A DNA stretch of 64,000 nt from Acidobacteriota bacterium (GCA_021778845.1 JAJYBU010000008.1:60668-124667), one strand, 5' to 3'. Counted from the stretch's first letter, positions 19,332-28,882 are shown. Made by a program: numbers and translations. Notes: generated by a model not told the origin, from the letters alone.

Positions 19332-19429
19332 GCCTCGTCGTGAAAGATGATTCGATTAGCAACGATTGTAAGCGGGAGAAGGCTGGCTGGCGAGGGGGCG
19401 ACGGATTCGATGGAAGGATCATGAAGAAC

Positions 19430-19461
19430 AACGGCGAACGGAGGCTTCTCCGCTCGCCGTT
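19430..19461 (-). terminator. Hairpin after the small basic protein gene
   Basis: AACGGCGAACGGAG (19430-19443) pairs with CTCCGCTCGCCGTT (19448-19461) with one mismatch and a four-base loop. It starts 19 bases past the stop of the small gene on the minus strand. A weak U-rich GTTCTTC follows. Confidence 0.6.
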
Positions 19462-19479
19462 GGGTGAGGATCGCGTGCG

Positions 19480-19635
19480 TTAGCGTTTGGACTGGCCGCG
19501 AGCTGCCTTCTTGATCTTGGCCTTGTTCTCGCCACGGGCTCCGGTGCGGGGAGCCTTGGGAGCAGCAGCTTTGCGTGCGGCGCGTTTGACCTTCTTGCGC
19601 TCGATTTTATCGGTGATGCTGGAGGTATCTGCCAT
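19480..19635 (-). CDS. 51-residue Lys/Arg/Ala-rich basic protein
   Basis: Short open frame: MADTSSITDKIERKKVKRAA, then repeated KAA/KAP/ARG motifs, ending GQSKR. About 20 of 51 residues are Lys or Arg. The codon pattern and the hairpin just past its stop support a real gene. It lies between the helicase (upstream on the same strand) and the permease. The composition is like the tail of H1-like or ribosome-associated small proteins, so nucleic acid binding is plausible. No family is recognised. Confidence 0.6.
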   Translation of the reverse strand: MADTSSITDKIERKKVKRAARKAAAPKAPRTGARGENKAKIKKAARGQSKR

Positions 19636-19701
19636 GCTGTGTCTTCTCTCTCTACTCGAATATGTGTTCGGCGCCGCCGGCCTACAGGCGAGCAGGCTCA
19701 G

Positions 19702-22578
19702 TTAGAGCCGTTCGAGCTGGGCGAACTTCTCGACCAGCTTCTTCATGCCGTGACTCCTAAATTGTACGGTAAGCTTGGCATCTTCGCCGTCTCCTTCTCG
19801 AGCGAAGATGATGCCTTCGCCATACTTCGGGTGGCGAACCCTCGCCCCTTTGCCGAGACCGGTACGGCCGGTGGGCGCAGAAACTTCCATGCGTGGCCTG
19901 GACGCGAAGCCCGCCGACGCACCTTTGCCGAAGGTTCCGCTTTTGCCGAAGAAGGCGGCGGTATTGTCCAGCGGGCCGCTGCCAGTGCCGCGTTTGACGG
20001 CGCCAAAACGCTGCGCTGCGTAGGATTTTGGACCGCTGCCGGTGTCCTGCGACTCGTCTTCGTAGGAGTAGTGGCGTTCGCTGCCGAAGTCGTCGCCGCC
20101 CGCGATGCGCTTGCTGCGCTGTGGATAGGGCGTTGCGTAGGCGCCGCCGTAGCTGGCGGGGGAGAGGTCTTCGATCAGCCGCGAGGGCACCTCTTCGAGG
20201 AAGCGCGAGGGCATCGAAGACTCGGGGCTGTCGTTGCCATAGCGGCGGCGATAGCGTGCGCGCGTCATGATGAGAGTGTCCATGGCGCGCGTCATGCCGA
20301 CGTAGCAGAGGCGGCGCTCCTCTTCCATCTGCGTTGGGTCTTGCAGCGTGCGCGAGTGCGGGAAGAGGCCTTCTTCCATTCCCGCCAGAAAGACCAGCGG
20401 AAACTCGAGCCCCTTCGCGGCGTGCAGGGTCATCAGCGTGACGCGAGCCTCGGCCGAGTAGGAGTCGGCATCGGAGACCAGCGCCGCGTGGTCGAGAAAT
20501 TCGGAGAGCGTTTCGCCGCGTGAGGTCGCGTCCTGCGCGGCGTTTGCGAGTTCCTTGAGATTCTCGATGCGGGAGAAGCTCTCCGGCGTGGCTTCGTCTT
20601 CGAGGGCACGAATGTAGCCGGAACGATCGTTGAGGAACTTGATGAGCTCAGGGAGGGTTGCGGGGCTGCCGGGTTTGCGGAAGGCACGTGCATCCGCCTC
20701 ATTGGCGGCGTCGTGATCACCCGCCTGGGCTGTGACGATGCGGTCGAGGCGCTCCTTCGCTGCGTCAAAGGCACTCTGTTTGAGCGGAACCGGGGCGAAG
20801 GGATTGATGCTGACGGCGGCGGCGGGCGGCTCTTCGATGTGCGCATTTTCCGGGGCGATCGTGCTGATCTCCTCGCTGGGGCCGAAGTCGAAGTCGAAGT
20901 TGAAGCTGGTGTCGAAGTCCGTGCCCGCGTCGTTGGCCGCGATGGAAAGTGGGGGCTGCTCGTCTGGTTGCTCGTTTGCGGCAAAGCCAAAGTCGAAGTT
21001 CGCGGCATTGTCGTCGGCAGACGGTCCAAGGCTGATGGTTGCGTCGTCGTCGAACTCGTTGCCAGTCAATATGTTGGCGTCGGCCTCGATAGCGACATCG
21101 CTGCTCAGGCTGGCGGCGAAGTCGGGGCCGAGCATCGCGCGGGCATCCTCGATGAGCTTGCGGAAGTTGCTGAGGGCAGCGAGCGCGCGGGCCGGGAGCA
21201 GCTTTTCATCGACGGCGCGGGCGATAGCGTCCCAGGAGCTCATTCCGGTGGTAAGCGCAATCCGCTCAAGGGTTTCCATGGTGGTTTTGCCGACGCCGCG
21301 CGGCGGAGAGTTCACCACGCGGCCCAGGGCGATGGAGTCGTGCGGGTTCTGCACCAGCTTGAGGTAGCTGAGGATGTCCTTGACCTCGGCGCGGTCGTAA
21401 AAGCTGAAGCCGCCGACCATGTGGTACTTGATTTGATAGCGGCGCAGAGCCTCTTCGACCAGTCGCGACTGCGAGTTGGTGCGGTAAAGAACGGCACAGC
21501 GCGGAGTTTCGGCCGGATTGTCGGTGCCGGCGGCGACGTCCCGGAAGTATTTGGCAATGCGGTCGGCGATGAAGAGGGCTTCGTTTTCGCCGTCAGGCGC
21601 CTCGTAGTAGCCGATGAGCGAGCCACCCTCGCGGGTGGTGAAGAGGTTTTTGCCCTTTCGCTGCGTGTTCTGGGCCACAACGGCGCTGGCGCCTTCGAGG
21701 ATGATCTGCGTGGAGCGGTAGTTCTGCTCCAGCCGGATGGTGCGGGCTTTAGGGAAATCCTTCTCAAACTCAAGGATATTGCGGATATCCGCGCCTCGCC
21801 AGGAGTAGATGGACTGATCTTCATCGCCGACGACGCAGACGTTGCCGTGTTTGCCGAGCAGCTTCATTAGCTCGTACTGGGGGCGGTTGGTGTCCTGATA
21901 TTCGTCGATTAAGAGGTATTTGTAGCGACGGTTGTAACGCTCACGGACCTCGCTGGAGGACTTCAACAGGCGCACGGTTTCGAGCAGTAAGTCGTCGAAA
22001 TCCAATGCGTTAGCCTTCGCCAGCTCCTTCTTGTAGATCTCGAAGATGTGGGCGATCTTCTCTTCCATGGGGTTGGTGCTGGCGAGAAAGTACTCCTGGG
22101 GGTCGATCATGTGGTTCTTGGCCCAGGAGATGCGGCCGAGGGCTACGCGGGGCTTAAGTGCTTTGTCGTCAAGAGATAGGCGCTTCAGGGCCTGTTTGAC
22201 GACGGCTTGCTGGTCGGTCTCGTCGTAGATGGCGAAGCTGCGGGTAAGTCCTGTATTGCCAACACGCAGGGCCTCGATATCGCGGCGGAGGACGCGCACG
22301 CAGAAGCTGTGGAAGGTGGCGATGGTGGGTTGCGCGAGGGTGCTGTGGCCGAGGATCTTTTCGACGCGCTCGCCCATCTCTTTGGCGGCCTTGTTGGTGA
22401 AGGTGACGGCCAGGATGTTGTCGGGGGAGACGCCGCGCTCTTCGATGAGGTACGCGATGCGGTGAGTGATGACGCGGGTTTTACCGCTTCCGGCGCCGGC
22501 GAGCAGAAGCACGGGGCCGTCCACGGCGAGGATTCCCTCGCGCTGCTGGGGGTTCATGTTTGCGAGTAGATCGGCCAC
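19702..22578 (-). CDS. UvrD/PcrA-type ATP-dependent DNA helicase
   Basis: 958 residues, well above the usual 720-780. Superfamily 1A 3'-5' helicase acting in DNA repair and in removing replication blocks. Motifs in order: NPQQREGI and LAGAGSGKTRVITHR (Walker A), FTNKAAKEMGERV, LIDEYQDTNRPQYELM (Walker B), VGDEDQSIYSWRGADI, LEQNYRST, then VTLMTLHAAKGLEFPLVFLAG and EEERRLCYVGMTRA. Between about residues 485 and 635, in domain 2B, is an acidic insertion with Phe-Asp repeats (ANFDFGF, FNFDFDFG). The C-terminus has the Tudor-like RVRHPKYGEGIIF, which in PcrA contacts RNA polymerase. Confidence 0.95.
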   Translation of the reverse strand: MADLLANMNPQQREGILAVDGPVLLLAGAGSGKTRVITHRIAYLIEERGVSPDNILAVTFTNKAAKEMGERVEKILGHSTLAQPTIATFHSFCVRVLRRDIEALRVGNTGLTRSFAIYDETDQQAVVKQALKRLSLDDKALKPRVALGRISWAKNHMIDPQEYFLASTNPMEEKIAHIFEIYKKELAKANALDFDDLLLETVRLLKSSSEVRERYNRRYKYLLIDEYQDTNRPQYELMKLLGKHGNVCVVGDEDQSIYSWRGADIRNILEFEKDFPKARTIRLEQNYRSTQIILEGASAVVAQNTQRKGKNLFTTREGGSLIGYYEAPDGENEALFIADRIAKYFRDVAAGTDNPAETPRCAVLYRTNSQSRLVEEALRRYQIKYHMVGGFSFYDRAEVKDILSYLKLVQNPHDSIALGRVVNSPPRGVGKTTMETLERIALTTGMSSWDAIARAVDEKLLPARALAALSNFRKLIEDARAMLGPDFAASLSSDVAIEADANILTGNEFDDDATISLGPSADDNAANFDFGFAANEQPDEQPPLSIAANDAGTDFDTSFNFDFDFGPSEEISTIAPENAHIEEPPAAAVSINPFAPVPLKQSAFDAAKERLDRIVTAQAGDHDAANEADARAFRKPGSPATLPELIKFLNDRSGYIRALEDEATPESFSRIENLKELANAAQDATSRGETLSEFLDHAALVSDADSYSAEARVTLMTLHAAKGLEFPLVFLAGMEEGLFPHSRTLQDPTQMEEERRLCYVGMTRAMDTLIMTRARYRRRYGNDSPESSMPSRFLEEVPSRLIEDLSPASYGGAYATPYPQRSKRIAGGDDFGSERHYSYEDESQDTGSGPKSYAAQRFGAVKRGTGSGPLDNTAAFFGKSGTFGKGASAGFASRPRMEVSAPTGRTGLGKGARVRHPKYGEGIIFAREGDGEDAKLTVQFRSHGMKKLVEKFAQLERL

Positions 22579-22700
22579 AGGCTCTATTCTATCGGGCTGG
22601 GGTGGAGGCGTTTTCCGCGTGAGTTTCAGAGCACTCTCAACGCAATGTTGGGCTGCGCGAGAACACTCTCAGCACGGTTCTGGGATGAGGGTGCTGCCGG

Positions 22701-22741
22701 CCTCTCGATTGCGCGGCAAAAGCGCTGCTCCGGTCGAGAGG
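22701..22741 (-). other. Hairpin downstream of trmJ
   Basis: CCTCTCGA (22701-22708) pairs with TCGAGAGG (22734-22741), and inner GCGC bases can extend the structure. It begins 20 bases past the trmJ stop on the minus strand. No U tract follows, so a terminator role is uncertain. Confidence 0.35.
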
Positions 22742-22760
22742 TCAGCCTGGTCGCGACGGG

Positions 22761-23606
22761 TCAGGCGCGGGGTTGGTTGCGTTCGTGCCAGAGGATCTGA
22801 CGGAGGATGCCCATCAGGGTTTCGGCCTGGCGGTGGGTCATGCCCTCGCGGTGGGAGGCGCCGAGCTGCTGGATGAGCTGGCGGACCAGCGGCTCGGAGG
22901 CGTTGGCCGGGAAGCGACGGGTGTAGCCGGTGGCGTGGAGGACGTCGAGGAGGAGTTGGGTGAGGCGCTCGCGGTCTTCGGCGGTGGAGAGGGCTTCGTG
23001 GAGGGGTGGAATTTCGATGGAGGATTCGAGGCCGCCACGGGTGAGATCGTAGAGGCAGACGGCGACGGATTGGCCGAGGTTCATGGAGAGGTGGCGCTCA
23101 CCCTCCGGGGCATACATGGGGATGGTGGTGAGGAGCGTGGCGTGGGAGAGCTGGTCGTTCGTGAGGCCGGTCTTTTCGGAGCCGAAGAGCAGAGCGACTC
23201 TGGTGAGTTGCTGGGGATTGTCGCCAGCCGATGTCTCAGTGGTGAGGGATGGGGCATCCGGAGTGTTCATGGCGGCGAGGATGAGGGGGGTGGCCTGCTG
23301 CAGAGGGAGGATGGGGTGCTTGAGCTGGCGCTCGCCGATGGCGGTGGTGGCGACGATGAGGGTGCAGTCGGCGATGGCGGCGGCGAGGGTATCGAAGCGG
23401 CGGGCATTGCGCATGACGTCGGCGGCGGCGACGGCGGACTTGGCTTCGAGTTGCGCGGCTTCAAATGGCGCGGCGAAGTCGTTGGCGATGCGGAGGTCGG
23501 AGAAGCCGAAGTCCTGCATGGCGCGTGCCGCTGCGCCGATGTTCGAGGGGTTGCGCGCGCCGACGAGGACGATACTGAGGCGGGAGCGGGCGGCGGTGGA
23601 GACCAT
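22761..23606 (-). CDS. trmJ: TrmJ-like tRNA/rRNA 2'-O-methyltransferase
   Basis: 281 residues. SPOUT-class methyltransferase that in the TrmJ branch methylates the ribose at tRNA position 32. The conserved blocks are LVGARNPSNIGAAARAMQDFG at the N-terminus, LLFGSEKTGLTNDQL in the middle and HLSMNLGQSVAVCLYDL, which forms the knotted SAM site. The C-terminal helical domain (about 195-281) with VRQLIQQLGASHREGMT fits TrmJ. An extra segment of about 15 residues sits before the SEKTGL block (PDAPSLTTETSAGDNPQQ). Confidence 0.9.
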   Translation of the reverse strand: MVSTAARSRLSIVLVGARNPSNIGAAARAMQDFGFSDLRIANDFAAPFEAAQLEAKSAVAAADVMRNARRFDTLAAAIADCTLIVATTAIGERQLKHPILPLQQATPLILAAMNTPDAPSLTTETSAGDNPQQLTRVALLFGSEKTGLTNDQLSHATLLTTIPMYAPEGERHLSMNLGQSVAVCLYDLTRGGLESSIEIPPLHEALSTAEDRERLTQLLLDVLHATGYTRRFPANASEPLVRQLIQQLGASHREGMTHRQAETLMGILRQILWHERNQPRA

Positions 23607-23785
23607 AAAGCAGAGTGTAGAGGATTGAAGGCAGAGGATCGTGAGAATCGCGGCGTGGGTCGGGGCTCACGTTGTCATTCAGGGCTCAGCGAAGAGCCCC
23701 GGTAGTTGCCCTGGCCCACGGAACACATCCCCGCGGCTCCCGTGCATTTATAGTCATCCTGTAGCCTCGGGAGACCAGCATCCCC

Positions 23786-24916
23786 ATGCAGCGCAAGCGC
23801 ATCATCCTGGTGATCATCGCAGTGGTCGTTGTCCTTGCCGCGATCCTCGCCTACGTCCTCTCGCACCGCGCCACCCCACTCGCCTACTCGGGCACCATCG
23901 AGACCCGCGAGATCCAGATCGGCTCCAAGATCGGCGGCCGCGTCACCGCCGTCTTCGTCGAGGAGGGCCAGCGCATCTCCGCCAACGCCCCGCTGGTCAC
24001 GTTCGACGCGCCCGAGTTGCAGGCCCAGCGCGATCAGGCTGCGGCCACCGTCCTCCAGGCCCAGGCCGACTACAACCGCCTCCAGCGCGGCAACCGTCCC
24101 CAGGAGATCGCCCAGGCCGACGCCACCCTCCGCGAAAACAAGGCCCTCTACGACGAAGCCCTCAACGGCCCCCGCCCGCAGGACATCGCCCAGGCCCGCG
24201 CCGACTACGCCGCCGCCCGCGCCAACTCCCTTGATGCCGCCGCGACCTACGAACGCATGAAGCCGCTGGCCGCAAAAGACATCATCTCCCGGCAGCAGTT
24301 CGACTCCTACACCGCCCAGCGCGACAACACCGCCCAGCTCGCCAGATCCGCCCGCGAGCACCTCGCCCTGCTCAAAGCCGGCACCCGTGCCGAAGACATT
24401 CAGGCCGCACGCAACCGCTATCAGCAGGCCCTCGCCGCCGACAAGCTCATGCACCAGGGCTTCCGCCGCCAGGACATCCTCGCCGGCAAAGGCCGCCTCG
24501 CCCAGGCCCTCGCCCATGTCGCCGAGCTCGACGCCAGCCTCCGCGAAGCCCACCTCGTCTCCCCCGCCAACGCCACCGTCGAGACCGTCAGCGTCCGCCC
24601 CGGCGACCTCGTCCCGGCCAACCAGATCGTCATCACCCTGCTCGAATCGTCGCAGCTCTGGGTCAAGGTCTACGTACCCGAAACCGACCTCAGCCGCCTG
24701 AAGGTCGGCCAGGCCGCCACCGTCACGGTTGACTCCCTTGGCGGCCGCCACTTCACCGGTTCCATCCAGGAGATCGCCTCCGCAGCCGAGTTCCTCCCCC
24801 GCAACGTACAGACCCGCGACGACCGCGAGCACGAAGTCTTCGGCGTCAAGGTCCACGTCGACAACCCTGACGACATCCTCAAATCCGGCATGGCCGCCAC
24901 GGTAACCCTGAAATGA
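23786..24916 (+). CDS. HlyD-family membrane fusion protein of an ABC exporter
   Basis: 376 residues. One N-terminal membrane anchor (about 5-24: IILVIIAVVVVLAAILAYVL), then a lipoyl/barrel half-motif (YSGTIETREIQIGSKIGGRV). A long alpha-helical hairpin with Gln/Ala-rich coiled coil follows (about 80-240), then the returning barrel (VSPANATVETVSVRPGDLV) and a beta-barrel domain to the end. It spans the periplasm and links the inner-membrane pump to an outer-membrane channel. Its stop overlaps the ATPase gene start (ATGA), so the exporter is an operon. The family resembles YbhG. Confidence 0.9.
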   Translation: MQRKRIILVIIAVVVVLAAILAYVLSHRATPLAYSGTIETREIQIGSKIGGRVTAVFVEEGQRISANAPLVTFDAPELQAQRDQAAATVLQAQADYNRLQRGNRPQEIAQADATLRENKALYDEALNGPRPQDIAQARADYAAARANSLDAAATYERMKPLAAKDIISRQQFDSYTAQRDNTAQLARSAREHLALLKAGTRAEDIQAARNRYQQALAADKLMHQGFRRQDILAGKGRLAQALAHVAELDASLREAHLVSPANATVETVSVRPGDLVPANQIVITLLESSQLWVKVYVPETDLSRLKVGQAATVTVDSLGGRHFTGSIQEIASAAEFLPRNVQTRDDREHEVFGVKVHVDNPDDILKSGMAATVTLK

Positions 24917-25851
24917 GCGGCACCGACGCTGTCATCGACGCCCGGCACCTCACCATCCGCTTCGGCGCCGTCACCGCCGTCGATGATGTGAGCTTCCACC
25001 TCGATCGCGGCGAGCTCTTCGGCTTCCTCGGCCCCAACGGCTCGGGGAAAACGACCATCATCCGCGCCCTCTGCGGCCTCATCCCGCTCACCTCCGGCGA
25101 CGCCACCATCCTCGGCATGGACGTCCGCCAGCACGCCCCCGACATCAAGCAGCACGTCGGCTACATGTCCCAGAAGTTCGGCCTCTACGAAGACCTCACC
25201 GTCCAGGAGAACCTCAACTTCTACGCTGCCGCCTACGGCCTCTCCACCGCCGCCGCCCGCGCCCGCATCGCCGAACTCCTCGACCTCACCAGCCTCCATC
25301 CCTACTTCACCCGCCGCGTCTCGCAACTCTCCGGCGGCTGGAAGCAGCGCCTCGCCCTCGCCTGCGCCATCATTCACTCGCCTGAGGTCGTCTTCCTCGA
25401 CGAACCCACCGCCGGCATCGACCCCGTCGCCCGCCGCTCCCTCTGGGACCTCTTCTTCCAGCTCGCGGGCCAGGGCGTCACCTTCTTCGTCACCACGCAT
25501 TACATGGACGAGGCCGAGCGCTGCGGCCGCCTCGGCTACATCTACATGTCCAAACTCATCGCCCTCGGCTCCGTCGCCGACCTCCAGCAGCTACCCGACG
25601 CCAACCCTCCCAACACCTCCCGCCTCGAAGTCGAGTCCCCTCAGGTCTCCGTCCTGCTCGCCCAGCTCCGCCAGTTCCCCGGCGTCCGCGAGGCCACCAT
25701 CTTCGGCCGCTCCATCCACGCACTCGTAGAAACCCCCGCCATCGACAACCTCCGCGCCGCCTTCCCCCAACTCACCCTCCGCACCATCCAGCCCTCGCTC
25801 GAAGACATCTTCGTCACCCTCACCCTGCACATCATGGGTGAGCAAAAATGA
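24913..25851 (+). CDS. ABC exporter ATP-binding protein
   Basis: 312 residues. Walker A is GPNGSGKTT, the Q-loop region is YMSQKFGLYEDLTVQENL, the signature is LSGGWKQRLALA and Walker B is VVFLDEPTAGIDP, followed by the H-loop in FVTTHYMDEAERC. A C-terminal extension (about 230-312) is typical of ABC-2 drug/polysaccharide exporters (YbhF/CcmA type). The ATPase powers the adjacent permease. Translationally coupled to both neighbours by ATGA overlaps. Confidence 0.95.
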   Translation: MSGTDAVIDARHLTIRFGAVTAVDDVSFHLDRGELFGFLGPNGSGKTTIIRALCGLIPLTSGDATILGMDVRQHAPDIKQHVGYMSQKFGLYEDLTVQENLNFYAAAYGLSTAAARARIAELLDLTSLHPYFTRRVSQLSGGWKQRLALACAIIHSPEVVFLDEPTAGIDPVARRSLWDLFFQLAGQGVTFFVTTHYMDEAERCGRLGYIYMSKLIALGSVADLQQLPDANPPNTSRLEVESPQVSVLLAQLRQFPGVREATIFGRSIHALVETPAIDNLRAAFPQLTLRTIQPSLEDIFVTLTLHIMGEQK

Positions 25852-26993
25852 CGCTGCCCACCTCAACTCCGGCTTCGCGCCACAGCAGGATCTTCGGCCT
25901 TCGCCCCGTCGCACGCAAGGAGTTCACGCACATCCTGCGCGACCCCACCACGCTCTTCTTCGCGCTGCTGATCCCCATCATCCAACTCTTCCTCTTCGGC
26001 TACGCAGTCGACACCAACGTTCGCCAGGTTCCCACCGTCATCTTCGACGAATCCCACACCCAGGAGAGCCGCAGCCTCATCCAGGCCTTCGCCGCCTCCG
26101 ACATCTTCAAGGTCACCACGTACGTTGAATCGGCTCCGGCCATGTACGCGACCATGCGCTCCGGCCGCGCCCGCGTCGCCATCCGCATCCCCACCGACTA
26201 CGCCCGCAACCTCCAGCAGGGCACCACCGCCAGCGTCCTCGTTCTGGTCGACGGCTCCGACTCCTCGGTCGCAGGCATCGCCGTCGACGCCTCCACCGGC
26301 GTCGCCCTCGAGCAGTCCCTCGCCCGCATCCCCGGCCTCACCGCCCAGCCCATCGAGGTCCGCCCCTCGGTCCTCTACAACCCCGCCACCCGCTCGGCCA
26401 ACTTCTTCATCCCCGGCCTCATCGCCGTCCTTCTCCAGACCATGACCATCCTGCTCATCGCCCTCTCGCTGGTCCGCGAGCGCGAGCGCGGCACCCTCGA
26501 GCAGCTCACCATGACCCCCATCGCGCCCCTCGGCCTCATGCTCGGCAAGATGATCCCCTACGGCGCGCTCGCCTTCGGAGAGCTCTGCCTCATCCTCACC
26601 ATCATGCGCGTCATCTTCCAGGTGCCCATCCACGGCAGCGTCTTCGTGCTGCTGCTCCTGTCGCTTCCCTTCCTGCTCACGGTCCTCGGCCTCGGCCTCA
26701 TCATCTCCACCCGCGCCCACACCCAGGCCGAAGCCTTCCAGCTCTCCATGGGCACCATCCTGCCCTCGGTCTTCCTTTCCGGCTACATCTTCCAGATCTC
26801 CACCATGCCCGGCTTCTTCCGCGCCATCAGCGCCGTCATCCCGGCGCGGTACTATATCGAGATCATCCGCGGCATCGTCCTGCGCGGCTCCAGCTTCACC
26901 GACCTCTGGCGCAACGCCCTCATCCTCACCCTGATGGGCACCGCCGCCATCCTGCTGGCCGCCCGCGCCTTCGTCAAGCAAAGCACCGTCTAG
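25848..26993 (+). CDS. ABC-2 type permease
   Basis: 381 residues. The first membrane segment (about 33-52) is followed by a large extracytoplasmic domain (to about residue 180). Five further segments start at about 185 (FFIPGLIAVLLQTMTILLIALSLV), and the ABC-2 motif REREGTLEQLTMTP appears with ERERGT spelling. This matches YbhS/YhhJ permeases. YbhFSR-type systems usually have two permeases, while only one is encoded here, so it probably forms a homodimer. The exported substrate is unknown. Confidence 0.92.
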   Translation: MTLPTSTPASRHSRIFGLRPVARKEFTHILRDPTTLFFALLIPIIQLFLFGYAVDTNVRQVPTVIFDESHTQESRSLIQAFAASDIFKVTTYVESAPAMYATMRSGRARVAIRIPTDYARNLQQGTTASVLVLVDGSDSSVAGIAVDASTGVALEQSLARIPGLTAQPIEVRPSVLYNPATRSANFFIPGLIAVLLQTMTILLIALSLVRERERGTLEQLTMTPIAPLGLMLGKMIPYGALAFGELCLILTIMRVIFQVPIHGSVFVLLLLSLPFLLTVLGLGLIISTRAHTQAEAFQLSMGTILPSVFLSGYIFQISTMPGFFRAISAVIPARYYIEIIRGIVLRGSSFTDLWRNALILTLMGTAAILLAARAFVKQSTV

Positions 26994-27068
26994 CCCCACC
27001 CCGCCCCAAATCCCGCTGGCAGTTCTTCCCCCGCACACCCCGCCAGGATGCTACCCTCAACCCAGCGC

Positions 27069-28757
27069 ATGTCCGACCCCACCAACAAGCTCTATTACGG
27101 CGACAACCTCGAAGTCCTCCGCGACTACATCCCCGACCAGTCCGTCGACCTCATCTACCTCGACCCGCCCTTCAACTCCCGGCAGGACTACAACGTCCTC
27201 TTCGCCGAGAAGGACGGCAGCCGCTCCGCCTCCCAGATCACCGCCTTCAAAGACAGTTGGGAGTGGAACCTCGAAGCCGAGCGCACCTATCAGGAGGTCG
27301 TCGAGAGCGGCGGCCGCGTAGCCGACGCCATGCGAGCCTTCCGCACCCTCCTCGGCGGCTCCGACATGCTCGCCTACCTCGCCATGATGGCCCCCCGCCT
27401 AGTCGAACTCCGCCGCATTCTCAAAGAATCCGGCTCCATCTACCTCCACTGCGACCCCACCGCCAGCCACTACCTCAAACTCATTATGGATGCTGTGCTC
27501 GGCCCGCAAATGTTTCGCACAGAGATCATTTGGAAGAGAACAAATACGCATAGTGACTCGAAACGTTGGAGTGATGTTTCGGATTCAATTTTGTACTACA
27601 GCAAATCCAGCAGTGTTATCTGGAACCCACCATATGCGGAGCATAGTGAGAAATATCTAGAAACGAAGTATCGGTACTCTGACGACAAGGGCCGCTACAG
27701 ACTGGATAATATGACTAGCCCAAGCCCCCGCCCAAACATGATGTACGAATGGAAAGGATTTCCTTCTCCGCCACTTGGATGGAGATATTCCCGCGAGACG
27801 ATGGCGAAGCTCGATGATGAGGGGAGAATCCAGTATCCAAACAGCCTCTCAAAACGGCCCCAGCTTAAGCGATACCTGGAACAGTCCTCGGGCGTTCTAA
27901 TGGGAAATGTTTGGACGGACATCCCACCCATCAACTCGCAAGCCCAAGAGCGCCTCGGCTACCCCACCCAAAAACCAGAGGCCCTCCTAGAACGCATCCT
28001 GAAAGCCAGTTCCAACGAAGGCGACGTAGTCCTCGACCCCTTCTGCGGCTGTGGCACCACAGTACAGGTGGCCCAAAAGCTCAACCGCCGCTGGATCGGG
28101 ATCGACATCACCCACCTCGCCATCGGCCTCATCAAAACCCGCCTCGACGACGCCTTCGGCCCCGAAGTCCGCAAGACCTATCAGGTCATCGGCGAACCCA
28201 CCGACGTGCGCGGCGCAGAACAACTCGCCGCCGAAAACAAATATCAGTTCCAATACTGGGCGCTCGGCCTCTGCGGAGCCCGCCCCGCCGAAGCCATCAA
28301 GAAAGGTGCCGACCGCGGCATCGACGGCCGCCTCTACTTTCACGACGACCGCTCCGGCGACTCCAAACAAATCATCTTCTCCGTCAAAGGAGGCCAGAAC
28401 ATCGGCGTCGCCGAAGTCCGCGACCTCATCGGTGTCCTCCAGCGCGAGCGCGCCGAGATCGGCGTCTACATCTCCTTCGCCGAACCCACCAAACCCATGC
28501 AGAAAGAGGCCGCCGAAGCTGGCTTCTACACCTCAGCCGACGGCAGCAAATACCCCCGCCTCCAACTCCTCACCATCGCAGGCCTGCTCAACGGCACCCA
28601 GCGCCTCCAGCGCCCCCTCCACGTCCGCGACGTCACCTTCAAAAAGGCCCCTCGCAGCCGCGCCGATGCCCCCAGAACCTCACCCTCAACCTCACCGACG
28701 ACTAACCCAGCGCCAACGGCGCGACATATACCAGCCTGGGGCGAAGCCCTAGGATAG
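27069..28757 (+). CDS. Beta-class DNA methyltransferase with C-terminal restriction-endonuclease-like domain
   Basis: 562 residues from ATG 27069; an ATG seven codons upstream (27048) is also possible. Motif IV is [11 protein letters not shown] near the N-terminus. A variable region holds the likely target recognition domain (about residues 140-300). Motif I is [10 protein letters not shown] near residue 323, in beta-class order, implying N6-adenine or N4-cytosine methylation. From about 410 the chain has [12 protein letters not shown] and [15 protein letters not shown], resembling the Mrr-like PD-(D/E)xK fold (D then xVK), though the usual acidic/Gln residue before K is replaced by Ser-Val. 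The likely role is restriction-modification or epigenetic marking. The specificity region is clearly AT-richer than its flanks. The C-terminal 25-30 residues look frameshifted. Confidence 0.85.
   Translation: MSDPTNKLYYGDNLEVLRDYIPDQSVDLIYLDPPFNSRQDYNVLFAEKDGSRSASQITAFKDSWEWNLEAERTYQEVVESGGRVADAMRAFRTLLGGSDMLAYLAMMAPRLVELRRILKESGSIYLHCDPTASHYLKLIMDAVLGPQMFRTEIIWKRTNTHSDSKRWSDVSDSILYYSKSSSVIWNPPYAEHSEKYLETKYRYSDDKGRYRLDNMTSPSPRPNMMYEWKGFPSPPLGWRYSRETMAKLDDEGRIQYPNSLSKRPQLKRYLEQSSGVLMGNVWTDIPPINSQAQERLGYPTQKPEALLERILKASSNEGDVVLDPFCGCGTTVQVAQKLNRRWIGIDITHLAIGLIKTRLDDAFGPEVRKTYQVIGEPTDVRGAEQLAAENKYQFQYWALGLCGARPAEAIKKGADRGIDGRLYFHDDRSGDSKQIIFSVKGGQNIGVAEVRDLIGVLQRERAEIGVYISFAEPTKPMQKEAAEAGFYTSADGSKYPRLQLLTIAGLLNGTQRLQRPLHVRDVTFKKAPRSRADAPRTSPSTSPTTNPAPTARHIPAWGEALG
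28710..28757 (+). repeat. Palindromic repeat element read into the 3' end of the methyltransferase gene
   Basis: The stretch starting GCGCCAACGGCGCGACATAT contains the hairpin CCTGGGGCGAAGCCCTAGG. I recall very similar strings as dispersed repeats in acidobacterial and related genomes. It supplies the last codons of the open frame ([12 protein letters not shown]), which look unlike methyltransferase sequence. Confidence 0.45.
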
Positions 28758-28882
28758 GCGTCAGCGGAAAGGCCTTTTTCCATGCTGCCGCAGGCCGGAG
28801 TGCAGGCGCAGCCGGAACGACTGACTTGTCTTCCTCCCGGCCGCCCACCCCTCCGGCCCACCCCTCCGGCCCGCAGCCACGC

